DNA of 64,000 nt from Burkholderiales bacterium RIFOXYD12_FULL_59_19 (lineage in GTDB: Bacteria; Pseudomonadota; Gammaproteobacteria; Burkholderiales; Burkholderiaceae_C). The first letter of the stretch is position 1. The number at the start of each line of letters is the position of its first letter. The stretch is from assembly GCA_001771065.1 (NCBI GenBank), contig MESQ01000007.1:40464-104463 (forward strand), given 5' to 3'. The position numbers were made by a program, and so were the translations under genes. This document shows, piece by piece, positions 9,301 through 17,146 of this stretch. Below the pieces are notes generated by a model, which was not told where the DNA came from, did no database searches, and was given only the letters and a program-made list of their open reading frames with translations.

Positions 9301-12300
9301 GGTGGCGACGCCGGTGGCGAAGTGGTGGCCTACGGCACACCCGAAGAGGTGATGCTGCACGCCCATTCGCACACTGGGCAGGCGCTACGCGAGTACGCCG
9401 CGCAAATGGGCGTGGTGCATGAGGTGCAAGACTTCGCTGGTGGGGCTGGGCTTGGTAGGGTCGACTTCAGTCGGCCAGGTCAACCAGGTCGACTGAAGTC
9501 GACCCTACAGGGGAAGTCCGTCGAAACGGCAGGGCACAGGCGGGCTGTCGCAGCGACCGGCCATGGACACGACAACAGCATCCAGATCATCAACGCGCGC
9601 GAGCACAACCTCAAGTCCTTGAGCGTCAATATCCCGCGCGGCAAGTTCACCGTGGTCACCGGGGTCTCGGGCTCGGGCAAATCGACGCTGGCGTTCGACA
9701 TCCTGTTCAACGAAGGCCAGCGCCGTTACCTGGAGTCGCTCAACGCCTACGCGCGTTCGATCGTGCAGCCGGCGGGTCGGCCCGAGGTGGACGCGGTGTA
9801 TGGCATCCCTCCTACGGTGGCGATCGAGCAGCGCCTGAGCCGCGGCGGGCGCAAGTCGACGGTGGGCACCACCACTGAGGTCTGGCATTTTTTGCGGCTG
9901 TTGTTCGTCAAGCTCGGCACCCAGCATTGCATTCATGACGGCACGCCGGTGGCGCCGCAAACGCCCGAAAAGATTGCGGCCCAGTTGCTGAAGAATTTCC
10001 GCGGCCAGCACATCGGCCTGCTGGCGCCGCTGGTGATGAACCGCAAAGGTGTTTACACCGAGCTGGCCGATTGGGCGCGCCCACGCGGCTTCACCCATTT
10101 GCGGGTCGATGGCAACTTTTTGCCCACCACCAACTTCCCGCGCCTGGACCGCTTCAAGGAGCACACCATTGAGCTGCCGGTGTTCAGCCTCGATGTGTTG
10201 CCGGAGCAGGAAGCGCTGTTGCGTGACGCCCTGGCCCGGGCCTTGCAGCACGGCAAGGGCGTGGTGCATGTGTTGAGCGATCTGAATGGCTTGAGCGAGA
10301 CCATGCTTTCCGGTGCCCCCACGGCGGGCATTGGGCGCTTGAGCGCGTTCTCCACCCTGCGCGCCTGCCCGGTCTGCAGCACCAGTTATGCCGAACTTGA
10401 CCCGCGGCTGTTCAGTTACAACAGCAAACACGGCTGGTGTCCGGACTGCGTGGGCACCGGTGTCAAGCTCACACGTGAGCAGCGCAAGGTGTTTGACGAC
10501 TCGGTGCGCGATGACGACAACAAGGGCCGTGAGCAGACCTTTGCCGAGCCCGAGGTGGAAGACCTGGTTGATGCCGTGTGCCCGACCTGTCAGGGTACCC
10601 GCCTCAACGCGACGGCACGGGCGGTGCGGTTTGGGGCGAACCTGAATCAGCCTGAATCCCAGGCTGTGGCTGGTTTTCGTAGGGCCGACTTTAGTCGGCC
10701 AGGTGGACTGAAGTCCACCCTACAAGCATCACTCGACGGCATCGCCATCACCGAACTGGCGCGCCTGAGCGTGAGCGACCTGCGCGGCTGGGTCGAAACA
10801 ATGCAAGCCCTGGGTCGCCTGAGCGGGCGAGAGCGTGACATTGCCCGCGACCTGATCCCGGAGATCAAGGGGCGTCTGGAATTTCTGGAGCAAGTGGGCC
10901 TGGGTTACCTGACGCTGGACCGGGGCGCGCCCACTTTGAGCGGCGGTGAGGCCCAGCGCATTCGGCTGGCGGCGCAACTGGGCAGCAATTTGCAGGGCGT
11001 GTGTTACGTGCTGGATGAGCCGACCATCGGCCTGCACGCGCGTGACAACCAGATATTACTTGGCGCTTTGCAGACTTTGAGCGACCAGGGCAACACGCTG
11101 GTGGTGGTGGAACACGACGTGGACACCATTCGCCACGCCGACCACATCATCGACATTGGTCCCAGCGCCGGCAAACGCGGCGGGCGTTTGGTGGCCGAAG
11201 GGCGGGTAGCGGACATTCAGGGTGCGGCCGATTCACAGACCGGTCGCTATTTGCTGCACGCGATGAAACACCCGCTGAAACCGCGACGGATGGTGACGGA
11301 CTGCGAAGAACAACACTGGATTACTGTCACCGGTGCCACCTTGCATAACTTGCACAAGGTCACAGCCAGCATTCCCTTGAGCCGACTGGTCGCCGTCACC
11401 GGAGTCAGTGGCTCGGGCAAGTCCACTCTGGCGCGTGACGTGTTGCTCGCCAACGTGTATGTCGCCGTGCAAAAACGCAGTACCAAGGCCGGGCGTGATG
11501 CGTTGGCAGCAGGTGAAACCATTGCCTGGGTTGGGTGCAACGATGTCACCGGCTTTGAGGCCGTGGACCGCGTGCTGGAAGTCGATCAAACCCCCATCGG
11601 TAAAACGCCGCGTTCATGCCCAGCCACCTACATCGGTTTCTGGGACACCATCCGCAAGCTTTTTGCTGACACGCTGGAAGCCAAGGCGCGAGGTTATGCC
11701 GCCAACCGCTTCAGCTTCAACATCGGCGAAGGTCGTTGCCCGGGTTGTGAAGGGCAGGGCATTCGCACCATCGCCATGAGTTTTCTGCCCGATGTGAAGG
11801 TGCTGTGCGAAACCTGCAAGGGTGCGCGCTTCAACCCTGAGACTCAGGCGGTGACCTGGCGCGGCAAAAACATCGGTGATGTGCTGCAAATGGAAGTGGA
11901 CGAAGCGGTGGACTTTTTTGCCGCCATGCCGGTGATTTCCCATCCGCTGCAACTGCTGAAAGACGTGGGCCTGGGATACTTGACCCTGGGTCAGCCGTCA
12001 CCCACCTTGAGTGGCGGCGAGGCGCAGCGCATCAAGCTGGTGACCGAACTCAGCAAGGTGCGGGACGACATCACCCGGCGCGGCCAGAAGGCACCGCACA
12101 CGCTGTACGTGCTGGACGAGCCCACGGTGGGTTTGCACATGGCCGATGTGGAAAAGCTCATCAAGGTGCTGCACCGTCTGGTCGATGGTGGTCACAGCGT
12201 GGTGGTGATCGAACACGATCTGGATGTGATTGCCGAGGCCGACTGGGTGCTGGACCTGGGGCCGGAGGGCGGTAATGCCGGTGGCCGCGTGGTGGCTGCG

Positions 12301-12372
12301 GGCTCGCCCGAAGTGGTGGTGGGCTTAGGCACGCACACCGGGGTGGCGTTAAACGCGGTGTTGAACCGGTAG
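6400..12372 (+). CDS. uvrA: tandem (double-length) UvrA-like excinuclease ABC subunit A
   Basis: A 1990-residue protein made of two complete UvrA-like units in tandem, roughly residues 1-1000 and 1060-1990. Four Walker A motifs (GPSGSGKSS near 34, GVSGSGKST near 686, 1087 and 1668), four LSGGE signatures and four zinc-finger CxxC pairs are visible. UvrA is the damage-recognition ATPase of nucleotide excision repair and works as a dimer; a tandem protein could be a covalent dimer. Two palindromic repeats are inserted in frame (9455-9508 and 10679-10723), coding for DFSRPG...LKSTLQ peptides. A GAAAG ribosome site precedes the ATG. A canonical single-length uvrA probably exists elsewhere in the genome (inference). 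No SOS box was recognised upstream. Confidence 0.9.
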   Translation: MSQGTIRIRGARQHNLKNLDLDIRTGELTVVTGPSGSGKSSLVFDTLFAEGQRRYVETFSAYARQFLDRMDKPAVDKVDGVPPAIAIDQTNPVRSSRSTVGTMTELNDHLKLLFARAGALFDRVSAQPVRHDTPETIYAQLQQRVGSSDARLAITFPVELPASATSAEVEQWLSVSGFTKVQAEREVTVETHTEVVKKKVGKTAAEPISRRKVLDVVADRFRLGTAERARALEAIEVALKHGSGRMTVYLLDAPPAAEVSEPVIWKFSTGLHCPESNLRYTDPIASMFSFNSAVGACDTCRGFGRVIGVDYGLVIPNDKLTLRAGAIKPIQTPAWQEAQDDLMRHAEAEGIPRDTPWNKLSSEHQHWVIHGSPHWNGKWNQHWFGVKRFFEYLETKSYKMHIRVLLSKYRSYTPCPDCGGARLKTESLLWRIGSKADADVVLAPTQRFMPQGVTWTRDQLEALPGLCLHDLMQLPMDRLRLFFETMQLAQLNPGVSEADQKTLKLLFEEISTRLKYLCEVGIGYLTLDRQSRTLSGGEVQRINLTTALGTSLVNTLFVLDEPSIGLHPRDMHRIIVAMQRLRDAGNTLVVVEHDPAVMLAADRMIDMGPGPGERGGQIVFDGSTADLRNADTLTGAYLGGRKTVGMGFKRLVAASTPRLVLEGASDHNLKHVTVEIPLNRLVCVTGVSGSGKSTLIQDTLAPALLRHFGKATETPGAFERLLGAEQLSDVVFVDQSPIGKTARSNPVSYVGAWDTLREIFASAPLSKQRGYTATKFSFNNGDGRCPTCGGSGFEHVEMQFLSDVYLRCPDCDGKRYRPEILEITIEREAQHLNVADVLNLTVSEAAALFKADRDVLRALQPIMDVGLDYVKLGQPVPTLSGGEAQRLKLAGFLAEAAKSASASRQPTAKRGVLFMFDEPTTGLHFDDIAKLMRALRKLQDAGHSLLVIEHNLDVIRASDWLIDLGPEGGDAGGEVVAYGTPEEVMLHAHSHTGQALREYAAQMGVVHEVQDFAGGAGLGRVDFSRPGQPGRLKSTLQGKSVETAGHRRAVAATGHGHDNSIQIINAREHNLKSLSVNIPRGKFTVVTGVSGSGKSTLAFDILFNEGQRRYLESLNAYARSIVQPAGRPEVDAVYGIPPTVAIEQRLSRGGRKSTVGTTTEVWHFLRLLFVKLGTQHCIHDGTPVAPQTPEKIAAQLLKNFRGQHIGLLAPLVMNRKGVYTELADWARPRGFTHLRVDGNFLPTTNFPRLDRFKEHTIELPVFSLDVLPEQEALLRDALARALQHGKGVVHVLSDLNGLSETMLSGAPTAGIGRLSAFSTLRACPVCSTSYAELDPRLFSYNSKHGWCPDCVGTGVKLTREQRKVFDDSVRDDDNKGREQTFAEPEVEDLVDAVCPTCQGTRLNATARAVRFGANLNQPESQAVAGFRRADFSRPGGLKSTLQASLDGIAITELARLSVSDLRGWVETMQALGRLSGRERDIARDLIPEIKGRLEFLEQVGLGYLTLDRGAPTLSGGEAQRIRLAAQLGSNLQGVCYVLDEPTIGLHARDNQILLGALQTLSDQGNTLVVVEHDVDTIRHADHIIDIGPSAGKRGGRLVAEGRVADIQGAADSQTGRYLLHAMKHPLKPRRMVTDCEEQHWITVTGATLHNLHKVTASIPLSRLVAVTGVSGSGKSTLARDVLLANVYVAVQKRSTKAGRDALAAGETIAWVGCNDVTGFEAVDRVLEVDQTPIGKTPRSCPATYIGFWDTIRKLFADTLEAKARGYAANRFSFNIGEGRCPGCEGQGIRTIAMSFLPDVKVLCETCKGARFNPETQAVTWRGKNIGDVLQMEVDEAVDFFAAMPVISHPLQLLKDVGLGYLTLGQPSPTLSGGEAQRIKLVTELSKVRDDITRRGQKAPHTLYVLDEPTVGLHMADVEKLIKVLHRLVDGGHSVVVIEHDLDVIAEADWVLDLGPEGGNAGGRVVAAGSPEVVVGLGTHTGVALNAVLNR
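9455..9508. repeat. palindromic REP-like repeat pair inside uvrA, copy 1
   Basis: A 19-bp perfect inverted repeat: GTAGGGTCGACTTCAGTCG at 9455-9473 and its complement at 9490-9508, with a 16-nt spacer. Each arm is itself nearly palindromic. It lies in the linker between the two UvrA units and is translated through as RVDFSRPG...RLKSTLQ without breaking the frame. Confidence 0.85.
10679..10723. repeat. palindromic REP-like repeat pair inside uvrA, copy 2
   Basis: Related to the element at 9455. The left arm 10679-10700 holds the hairpin GGCCGACT-TT-AGTCGGCC and the right arm 10702-10723 the hairpin GGTGGACT-GA-AGTCCACC, each a perfect 8-bp stem. The outer GTAGGG / CCCTAC ends match copy 1. 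It is translated in frame as RADFSRPGGLKSTLQ in a loop of the second UvrA unit. Confidence 0.85.
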
Positions 12373-12390
12373 GTGATGGCATGACCCATC

Positions 12391-12448
12391 GGAGGCACTT
12401 TCGGGTGCCTCCCTGGTCAAGGAGTCAGGCACTTAAGTGCCCGACTCC
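12391..12448. terminator. two adjacent hairpins between convergent uvrA and rlmJ
   Basis: GGAGGCAC at 12391-12398 pairs with GTGCCTCC at 12405-12412 (8 bp, 6-nt loop). A second stem, 12421-12432 with 12437-12448, has 11 pairs, one mismatch and a TTAA loop, and overlaps the last codons of rlmJ. Neither has a clear T tract, so they may be weak bidirectional terminators. Confidence 0.45.
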
Positions 12449-13323
12449 ACCTCAAACGCATTGTTCTGGTCTTGCGCCAGCACCTGCGCCACTTGCTTCA
12501 AGCTCTCCTTCAAGGCGCTTTTCAGGGTGTGCGGCGGGTTGATGACAAACATGCCGCTGGCGGGCAGGCCCGGGCGGATGACGTCGCCCGCGTCATTGGT
12601 GAGCAGCTTGCTGGACTTGACGGTGAGCGTGGCGTTGAGCCAGGGTTTGCCGGCTTTGGTGGCAAGTGTCCTGAGCTTGCGTGGCAACTGGTGTGCTTCC
12701 GGGCGTGGAATGATCGGGTACCAGATGGCATAGGTGCCGGTAGAGAACCGGGCCAGCGCATCAGCCACCATGTCGACCACGCGGTTGTAGTCGTTCTTGA
12801 TCTCATAACTCGGGTCGCACAACACCAGGGCGCGACGTGAGGGCGGCGGCAGGAATTTCTTGATGCCTTCAAAACCGTCTTCGCGCAACACGGCCACCTG
12901 TCGGCCTACATCCAGTTGGGCAATATTGGAGGACAGGGTTTTGGTATCGGTGGGATGGATTTCAAACAACTTGAGCTTGTCGCGCTCGCGCAGCAGGCGC
13001 TGGATGATGAAGGGTGAACCGGGGTACACCTTGTGGCTGTCCGGCGTGTTGAAACTGGCCACCATATCGAGGTAGTCCTGCAGCGCGGGCGTGGGTGTGA
13101 TGTTGGCGAGTTTCTCAATCAGGCGCAAATAGCCCTCACCGGCTTCGCCACTGGTGCTGGCATAGTCGCCATCGAGGCGGTACAAACCAGCCCCGGCATG
13201 GGTGTCGAACACGGTAAAGGCCGTGTCTTTGAGTGCCATGTGGCGCAGCATGGCCAGCAGCGTGGTGTGCTTGAGAACATCGGCATGGTTGCCGGCATGA
13301 AAGGCGTGTCGATAACTGAACAT
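12433..13323 (-). CDS. rlmJ: 23S rRNA (adenine(2030)-N6)-methyltransferase RlmJ
   Basis: A 296-residue protein with the RlmJ (formerly YhiR) N-terminus MFSYRHAFHAGNHADVLKH and an internal TVFDTHAGAGLYRL SAM-binding segment. RlmJ methylates A2030 of 23S rRNA. The catalytic (D/N)PP(Y/F) motif reads CDPSYE, with Ser in place of the second Pro. The start codon ATG lies within 50 bp of the divergent rplM promoter. Family assignment is firm from the characteristic N-terminus and length. Confidence 0.92.
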   Translation of the reverse strand: MFSYRHAFHAGNHADVLKHTTLLAMLRHMALKDTAFTVFDTHAGAGLYRLDGDYASTSGEAGEGYLRLIEKLANITPTPALQDYLDMVASFNTPDSHKVYPGSPFIIQRLLRERDKLKLFEIHPTDTKTLSSNIAQLDVGRQVAVLREDGFEGIKKFLPPPSRRALVLCDPSYEIKNDYNRVVDMVADALARFSTGTYAIWYPIIPRPEAHQLPRKLRTLATKAGKPWLNATLTVKSSKLLTNDAGDVIRPGLPASGMFVINPPHTLKSALKESLKQVAQVLAQDQNNAFEVESGT

Positions 13324-13333
13324 GTTGGCGATG

Positions 13334-13363
13334 TTAACCGTTGCCGCGCATTTTTCGTATAAT
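13334..13363 (+). promoter_or_regulatory. likely sigma-70 promoter of rplM-rpsI
   Basis: TTAACC (13334-13339), an 18-bp spacer and a perfect TATAAT (13358-13363). Transcription would begin near 13370, giving a leader of about 118 nt before rplM. In other bacteria L13 can regulate its own mRNA through such a leader; here that is inference. Confidence 0.7.
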
Positions 13364-13487
13364 GCACGGCTTTGCAGCGCCTAGTGGCTCCGCGGCAAAG
13401 ATATTTCACCACCTAAGAGATTCCCATCAGAGGAACGCCGACCGTGGAAAAGAGCCCTGCAAACCCTCCTTTATAAAGAGAAATCTC

Positions 13488-13916
13488 ATGTCAACTTTCA
13501 GCGCAAAACCCGCTGAGGTCGTGCACGAGTGGTTTGTGATTGACGCGACCGACAAGGTCCTCGGACGAGTAGCCAGCGAAGTTGCTCTCCGTTTACGCGG
13601 CAAACACAAGGCCATTTACACGCCTCACGTCGATACCGGCGACTTCATCATCGTGACCAACGCAGCCCAGCTGCGCGTGACCGGTGCCAAGTCCCTTGAT
13701 AAGGTCTACTACAGCCACTCCGGTTACCCGGGCGGCATCAGTTCCACCAACTTTCGTGACATGCAAGCCAAATTCCCTGGCCGCGCTTTGGAAAAAGCCG
13801 TCAAGGGCATGCTGCCTAAAGGCCCTCTGGGCTACGCCATGATCAAGAAGCTCAAGGTGTACGGTGGTGCTGAGCACCCGCACACTGCCCAGCAACCCAA
13901 AGTGTTGGTACTTTAA
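13488..13916 (+). CDS. rplM: 50S ribosomal protein L13
   Basis: A 142-residue ribosomal protein, the usual L13 length, with [19 protein letters not shown] at the N-terminus and [19 protein letters not shown] and [11 protein letters not shown] near the end. The start is the ATG at 13488 after an AAAGAG ribosome site; the longer in-frame extension covers the promoter and leader. It is followed after 10 bp by rpsI, the conserved rplM-rpsI operon. Confidence 0.97.
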   Translation: MSTFSAKPAEVVHEWFVIDATDKVLGRVASEVALRLRGKHKAIYTPHVDTGDFIIVTNAAQLRVTGAKSLDKVYYSHSGYPGGISSTNFRDMQAKFPGRALEKAVKGMLPKGPLGYAMIKKLKVYGGAEHPHTAQQPKVLVL

Positions 13917-13926
13917 GGAGCTCTCA

Positions 13927-14319
13927 ATGATTGGTGAATGGAACAATGGTACCGGCCGTCGTAAATCAAGCGTCGCCCGTGTTTTCCTGAAAAAAGGCTC
14001 TGGCCAAATCGTCGTCAACGGCAAAGATATTCAAAAGTTCTTTGGCCGTGAGACCTCGATCATGATCTGCAAACAGCCCCTGATGCTGACCAACCACGCT
14101 GAAACCTTTGACATCATGGTCAATGTGGCAGGCGGCGGTGAGTCCGGTCAAGCCGGTGCAGTGCGCCACGGTATTACCCGTGCCCTGATCGACTACGATG
14201 CGACCCTCAAGCCCGAGTTGAGCAAAGCCGGTTTCGTGACCCGTGATGCCCGCGAAGTGGAACGTAAGAAGGTCGGTTTGCACGGTGCCCGCCGTCGCAA
14301 GCAGTTCAGCAAGCGTTAA
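13927..14319 (+). CDS. rpsI: 30S ribosomal protein S9
   Basis: A 130-residue protein ending in the classic S9 tail [10 protein letters not shown], with [19 protein letters not shown] at the start and [19 protein letters not shown] in the middle. An AAGGAG ribosome site precedes the ATG at 13927. Cotranscribed with rplM and followed by an intrinsic terminator. Confidence 0.98.
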   Translation: MIGEWNNGTGRRKSSVARVFLKKGSGQIVVNGKDIQKFFGRETSIMICKQPLMLTNHAETFDIMVNVAGGGESGQAGAVRHGITRALIDYDATLKPELSKAGFVTRDAREVERKKVGLHGARRRKQFSKR

Positions 14320-14332
14320 TTTTCGCTTTTTC

Positions 14333-14369
14333 AAAAAAGGCCGCCGAATGCAAGTTCTGGCGGCTTTTT
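14333..14369 (+). terminator. intrinsic terminator after rplM-rpsI
   Basis: An A tract, GCCGCC (14340-14345), a 13-nt loop, GGCGGC (14359-14364) and TTTTT. The A and T tracts extend the stem. It lies 14 bp past the rpsI stop. Confidence 0.85.
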
Positions 14370-14394
14370 GCGTTCTGATCCCGAGGTCATTGTC

Positions 14395-15123
14395 ATGCGA
14401 CTGCGTTTATTGCTGCGCCGACTGACGGTCAGTGCCCCGCGCATGGCGGTGCGCAGCGCCATGCCGTGGCCCTTGCGCTGGGTGCTGATTGCGCTGGTGT
14501 TTGGCTTTTGCGCTGCGATTGCGTTGTGGGCGTTTGAGTTTGGCAAGGACATTGCCGGACTGGAGCGCGGCGTTCACGAGCAATTACAGCAGTCAAAAGC
14601 TGAAATCCTGGCCTTGCAGGCTGAAATTTCAAGTCTGAAAGATGCGCGTAACAAGGCGCAGTCAGTGGCCAATACGGCCGAGACGGTGCTAACGACCGAA
14701 AAAATGGCCCAGGAGAAACTTGGGGTACTCAATCAGCAGTTGGCCTTGGAGAACCAGCGTCTCAAAGACGATCTTGGTTTTTTTGAGCAGCTGATTCCGG
14801 CCTCGGGTCGCACCGGGTTGGCAATTCGTCAACTGCAAGCCGATGCCTTGAAAACGGGTGAAGTGAAGTGGCAGGTTCTGGTGATCCAGGCGGGCAAAAA
14901 CCCTCCGGATTTCAGTGGCCAATTGGCGCTGACATTCAGTGGACTGCGCCACGGCAAGCCCTGGTCCACAGATTTGCCTGAGGGCGCCTTGCCCCTCACA
15001 TTGCGCCAGCATGGGCGATTTCAGGGCGTATTCCAGGTCCCGGCAGATGTGGAGTTGAAAGGCATCAGTGCCAAAGTGCTGGATGGCAAGGTGGTCAAGG
15101 CGGCGTATGCCGTCAAACTCTGA
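14395..15123 (+). CDS. DUF6776 family membrane-anchored coiled-coil protein
   Basis: A 242-residue protein. One transmembrane helix (about residues 27-48, rich in Leu/Ile/Val/Phe) is followed by a coiled coil of roughly 80 residues (about 55-135) and a C-terminal beta-rich domain. This matches the DUF6776 family of betaproteobacteria, whose function is unknown. The start is the ATG at 14395 after a GAGGTC site. The next gene is a bactofilin, so a role in cell-envelope organisation is conceivable; this is inference from context only. Confidence 0.72.
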   Translation: MRLRLLLRRLTVSAPRMAVRSAMPWPLRWVLIALVFGFCAAIALWAFEFGKDIAGLERGVHEQLQQSKAEILALQAEISSLKDARNKAQSVANTAETVLTTEKMAQEKLGVLNQQLALENQRLKDDLGFFEQLIPASGRTGLAIRQLQADALKTGEVKWQVLVIQAGKNPPDFSGQLALTFSGLRHGKPWSTDLPEGALPLTLRQHGRFQGVFQVPADVELKGISAKVLDGKVVKAAYAVKL

Positions 15124-15167
15124 TCGATCCAGCGCTATCATTTGCCTGAACTATTTGGAGATAACGC

Positions 15168-15569
15168 ATGTTCAACAAGAAAAAGCAACCGGCCATCAAA
15201 AGCTTGATTGCCCAGCAGTGTCAGATTGACGGAAATTTCACATTTGCAGACGGTATGCGGCTGGATGGTCAGGTCCATGGCAATCTCACGGGGGACATGG
15301 TGCGCCCCAGTATTCTGGTGATCTCGGAGTCTGCGTCGGTCACGGGTGAGGTGCAGGCGGATCACATCATCATCAATGGGACCGTGAATGGCCCGGTCCA
15401 TGCCCGGGTCATGCTGGAGTTGCAGCCCAAGGCACGCATCAAGGGTGACGTGGCGTACAAAGCGCTGGAAATGCACCAGGGCGCCTTGGTCGATGGCCAT
15501 TTGTGCCCCAACCTGGAGGCCCGCGCCCAAGAAAAACCCACACTGAAACTAGCGGCTAATAACGAATGA
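15168..15569 (+). CDS. bactofilin (polymer-forming cytoskeletal protein)
   Basis: A 133-residue bactofilin-type protein (DUF583). A short N-terminal tail precedes a right-handed beta-helix core with repeating V-x-G-x-V/I steps, e.g. [32 protein letters not shown] and [14 protein letters not shown]. Bactofilins self-assemble into filaments without nucleotide and localise envelope or peptidoglycan enzymes. A GGAGATAAC site precedes the ATG. It lies 44 bp after the DUF6776 gene in the same direction. Confidence 0.88.
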   Translation: MFNKKKQPAIKSLIAQQCQIDGNFTFADGMRLDGQVHGNLTGDMVRPSILVISESASVTGEVQADHIIINGTVNGPVHARVMLELQPKARIKGDVAYKALEMHQGALVDGHLCPNLEARAQEKPTLKLAANNE

Positions 15570-15577
15570 GATAAAAC

Positions 15578-15606
15578 TTGATCAAATTACTGTACCATTT
15601 GATCAA
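15578..15606. promoter_or_regulatory. 10-bp perfect inverted repeat upstream of erpA
   Basis: TTGATCAAAT (15578-15587), a 9-nt spacer and ATTTGATCAA (15597-15606), 22 bp before the erpA start. It could be an operator of an Fe-S or oxygen-related regulator; the half sites resemble FNR half sites, but the spacing is not that of a single FNR box. Confidence 0.55.
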
Positions 15607-15627
15607 TTCCAATTAACGGAGAAATTC

Positions 15628-15990
15628 ATGAGTGCTGTTGCTGAAGACATTCAAACCGAAATGCCCGCCCCGATTTTGTTTACCGACAGTGCGGCGGCCA
15701 AAGTGGCTGACCTGATTGCAGAAGAAGGTAATCCTGACCTGAAACTTCGCGTGTTTGTGCAGGGCGGCGGTTGCTCGGGTTTTCAGTACGGGTTTACCTT
15801 TGATGAAATCACCAACGATGACGACACAACCATGACCAAAAATGGGGTTTCACTGTTGATTGATGCCATGAGCTACCAGTACCTGGTGGGCGCAGAGATT
15901 GACTACAAGGAAGACTTGCAGGGTGCGCAGTTTGTCATCAAAAACCCCAACGCCACCACCACCTGTGGTTGCGGCTCAAGCTTTTCTTGA
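15628..15990 (+). CDS. erpA: iron-sulfur cluster insertion protein ErpA
   Basis: A 120-residue A-type carrier that delivers Fe-S clusters to target proteins. The three cluster-ligand cysteines are present: one in [11 protein letters not shown] and two in the C-terminal CGCGSSFS. The FQYGFTFDE segment and the length match betaproteobacterial ErpA rather than IscA. A GGAGAAATTC site precedes the ATG at 15628. It is separated from the bactofilin by a region with a striking inverted repeat. Confidence 0.94.
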   Translation: MSAVAEDIQTEMPAPILFTDSAAAKVADLIAEEGNPDLKLRVFVQGGGCSGFQYGFTFDEITNDDDTTMTKNGVSLLIDAMSYQYLVGAEIDYKEDLQGAQFVIKNPNATTTCGCGSSFS

Positions 15991-16009
15991 CCAACTTGCG
16001 CAGACCCGC

Positions 16010-17122
16010 TCAGGCCGGGTAAATCGCACCCAAGACACGGGCACCTCGGGTGCCCGTGATGCTTTGCAGGCTCAAAGCTTCGCGCCGAATTGTTTTGCGG
16101 GCCAGCCAGGCAAAGGCCGTGGCCTCGACTTGCTGGGCCGGCAAACCGTGGACATCTGAGGGCTGAACCGCCACACCAGGCAGAAGTGCTTGCAGGCGCG
16201 CCATCAGGTGGGTATTGAAGGCGCCGCCGCCGCAAACGATCAGTTGTTGGCTGTCGGGCCCAACCATTTTGACCGCCGTGGCACAGGTGCTCGCGGTCAA
16301 CTCGGTCAATGTGGTCTGAACATCGGCAGGTGCCAGGTCAGCAAAGCTGATGAGTTGCCGGTCAAGCCAATCCGGGCTGAACAAATCTCGTCCCGTGCTT
16401 TTGGGTGGTGTCAAGGCAAAAAATGGTTCAGCCAACAAGGTCTTGAGCAAGTCAGCTTGCACCTGGCCGGTCGCCGCCCAAGCGCCGCCAGCATCAAAGG
16501 CAAGACCCTGATGACGTTGGCACCAGTCATCCATCATGGCATTGCCGGGACCGCAGTCAAAACCTCGCACCCCGTCAGTCAGCGCAGGGCTCAGCACCGT
16601 CAGGTTCGCCATGCCGCCGATATTGAGCACGCTCATGACCTGGCCTGACTGGCCAAATCGGGCCTGGTGAAAAGCGGGCACCAAGGGGGCGCCCTGGCCG
16701 CCTGCGGCGACATCGCGGCTCCTGAAGTCAGCCACGACGTCGATGCCGGTGAGCTCGGTCAGCAGCGATGGGTTGGCCAATTGCAGCGTGTAGCCGGTGC
16801 CGTCGTGCATTTGTGGCTGGTGTCGTACGGTTTGTCCGTGGGCGCCTATGGCCATGACCTGCTCAGGTGCCAGCGCAGACGTGGCCAGAAGTTGACGGAC
16901 CACGCTGGCATACACGCGCATCAGCGCGTTGGCGGCCAATGCGGCACGATGCAACTCGTTGGCCCCAGGTCGGTTAAGTGCCAGCAGCTCGGCTTTCAGA
17001 CCGGGAGCCAGTGCTGCACTGGCGTGGGCGCGCACGGTGAGTGGGGTGGTGCCGAAGTCTGCCAAAACGCCATCCACCCCGTCCAGCGAGGTGCCTGACA
17101 TCAGGCCAATGAATAACTCCAT
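16010..17122 (-). CDS. anmK: anhydro-N-acetylmuramic acid kinase
   Basis: A 370-residue sugar kinase with the AnmK N-terminal signature FIGLMSGTSLDGVDG, the DFRSRDVAAGGQGAPLVP loop and NIGGMANLT. It phosphorylates and opens 1,6-anhydro-MurNAc during peptidoglycan recycling. The start is the ATG at 17122; a TTG six codons upstream is possible but less likely. It lies 24 bp after the M23 endopeptidase gene on the same strand, a sensible functional pairing. AmpD and Mpl of the same recycling theme occur elsewhere in the window. Confidence 0.94.
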   Translation of the reverse strand: MELFIGLMSGTSLDGVDGVLADFGTTPLTVRAHASAALAPGLKAELLALNRPGANELHRAALAANALMRVYASVVRQLLATSALAPEQVMAIGAHGQTVRHQPQMHDGTGYTLQLANPSLLTELTGIDVVADFRSRDVAAGGQGAPLVPAFHQARFGQSGQVMSVLNIGGMANLTVLSPALTDGVRGFDCGPGNAMMDDWCQRHQGLAFDAGGAWAATGQVQADLLKTLLAEPFFALTPPKSTGRDLFSPDWLDRQLISFADLAPADVQTTLTELTASTCATAVKMVGPDSQQLIVCGGGAFNTHLMARLQALLPGVAVQPSDVHGLPAQQVEATAFAWLARKTIRREALSLQSITGTRGARVLGAIYPA

Positions 17123-17146
17123 CACACGCTGAACCAGCAATGCAAC

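Noticed and set aside
15578..15606. FNR box upstream of erpA
   Set aside because: The TTGATCAA half sites recur, but no TTGAT-N4-ATCAA arrangement is present; left as an unassigned inverted repeat.
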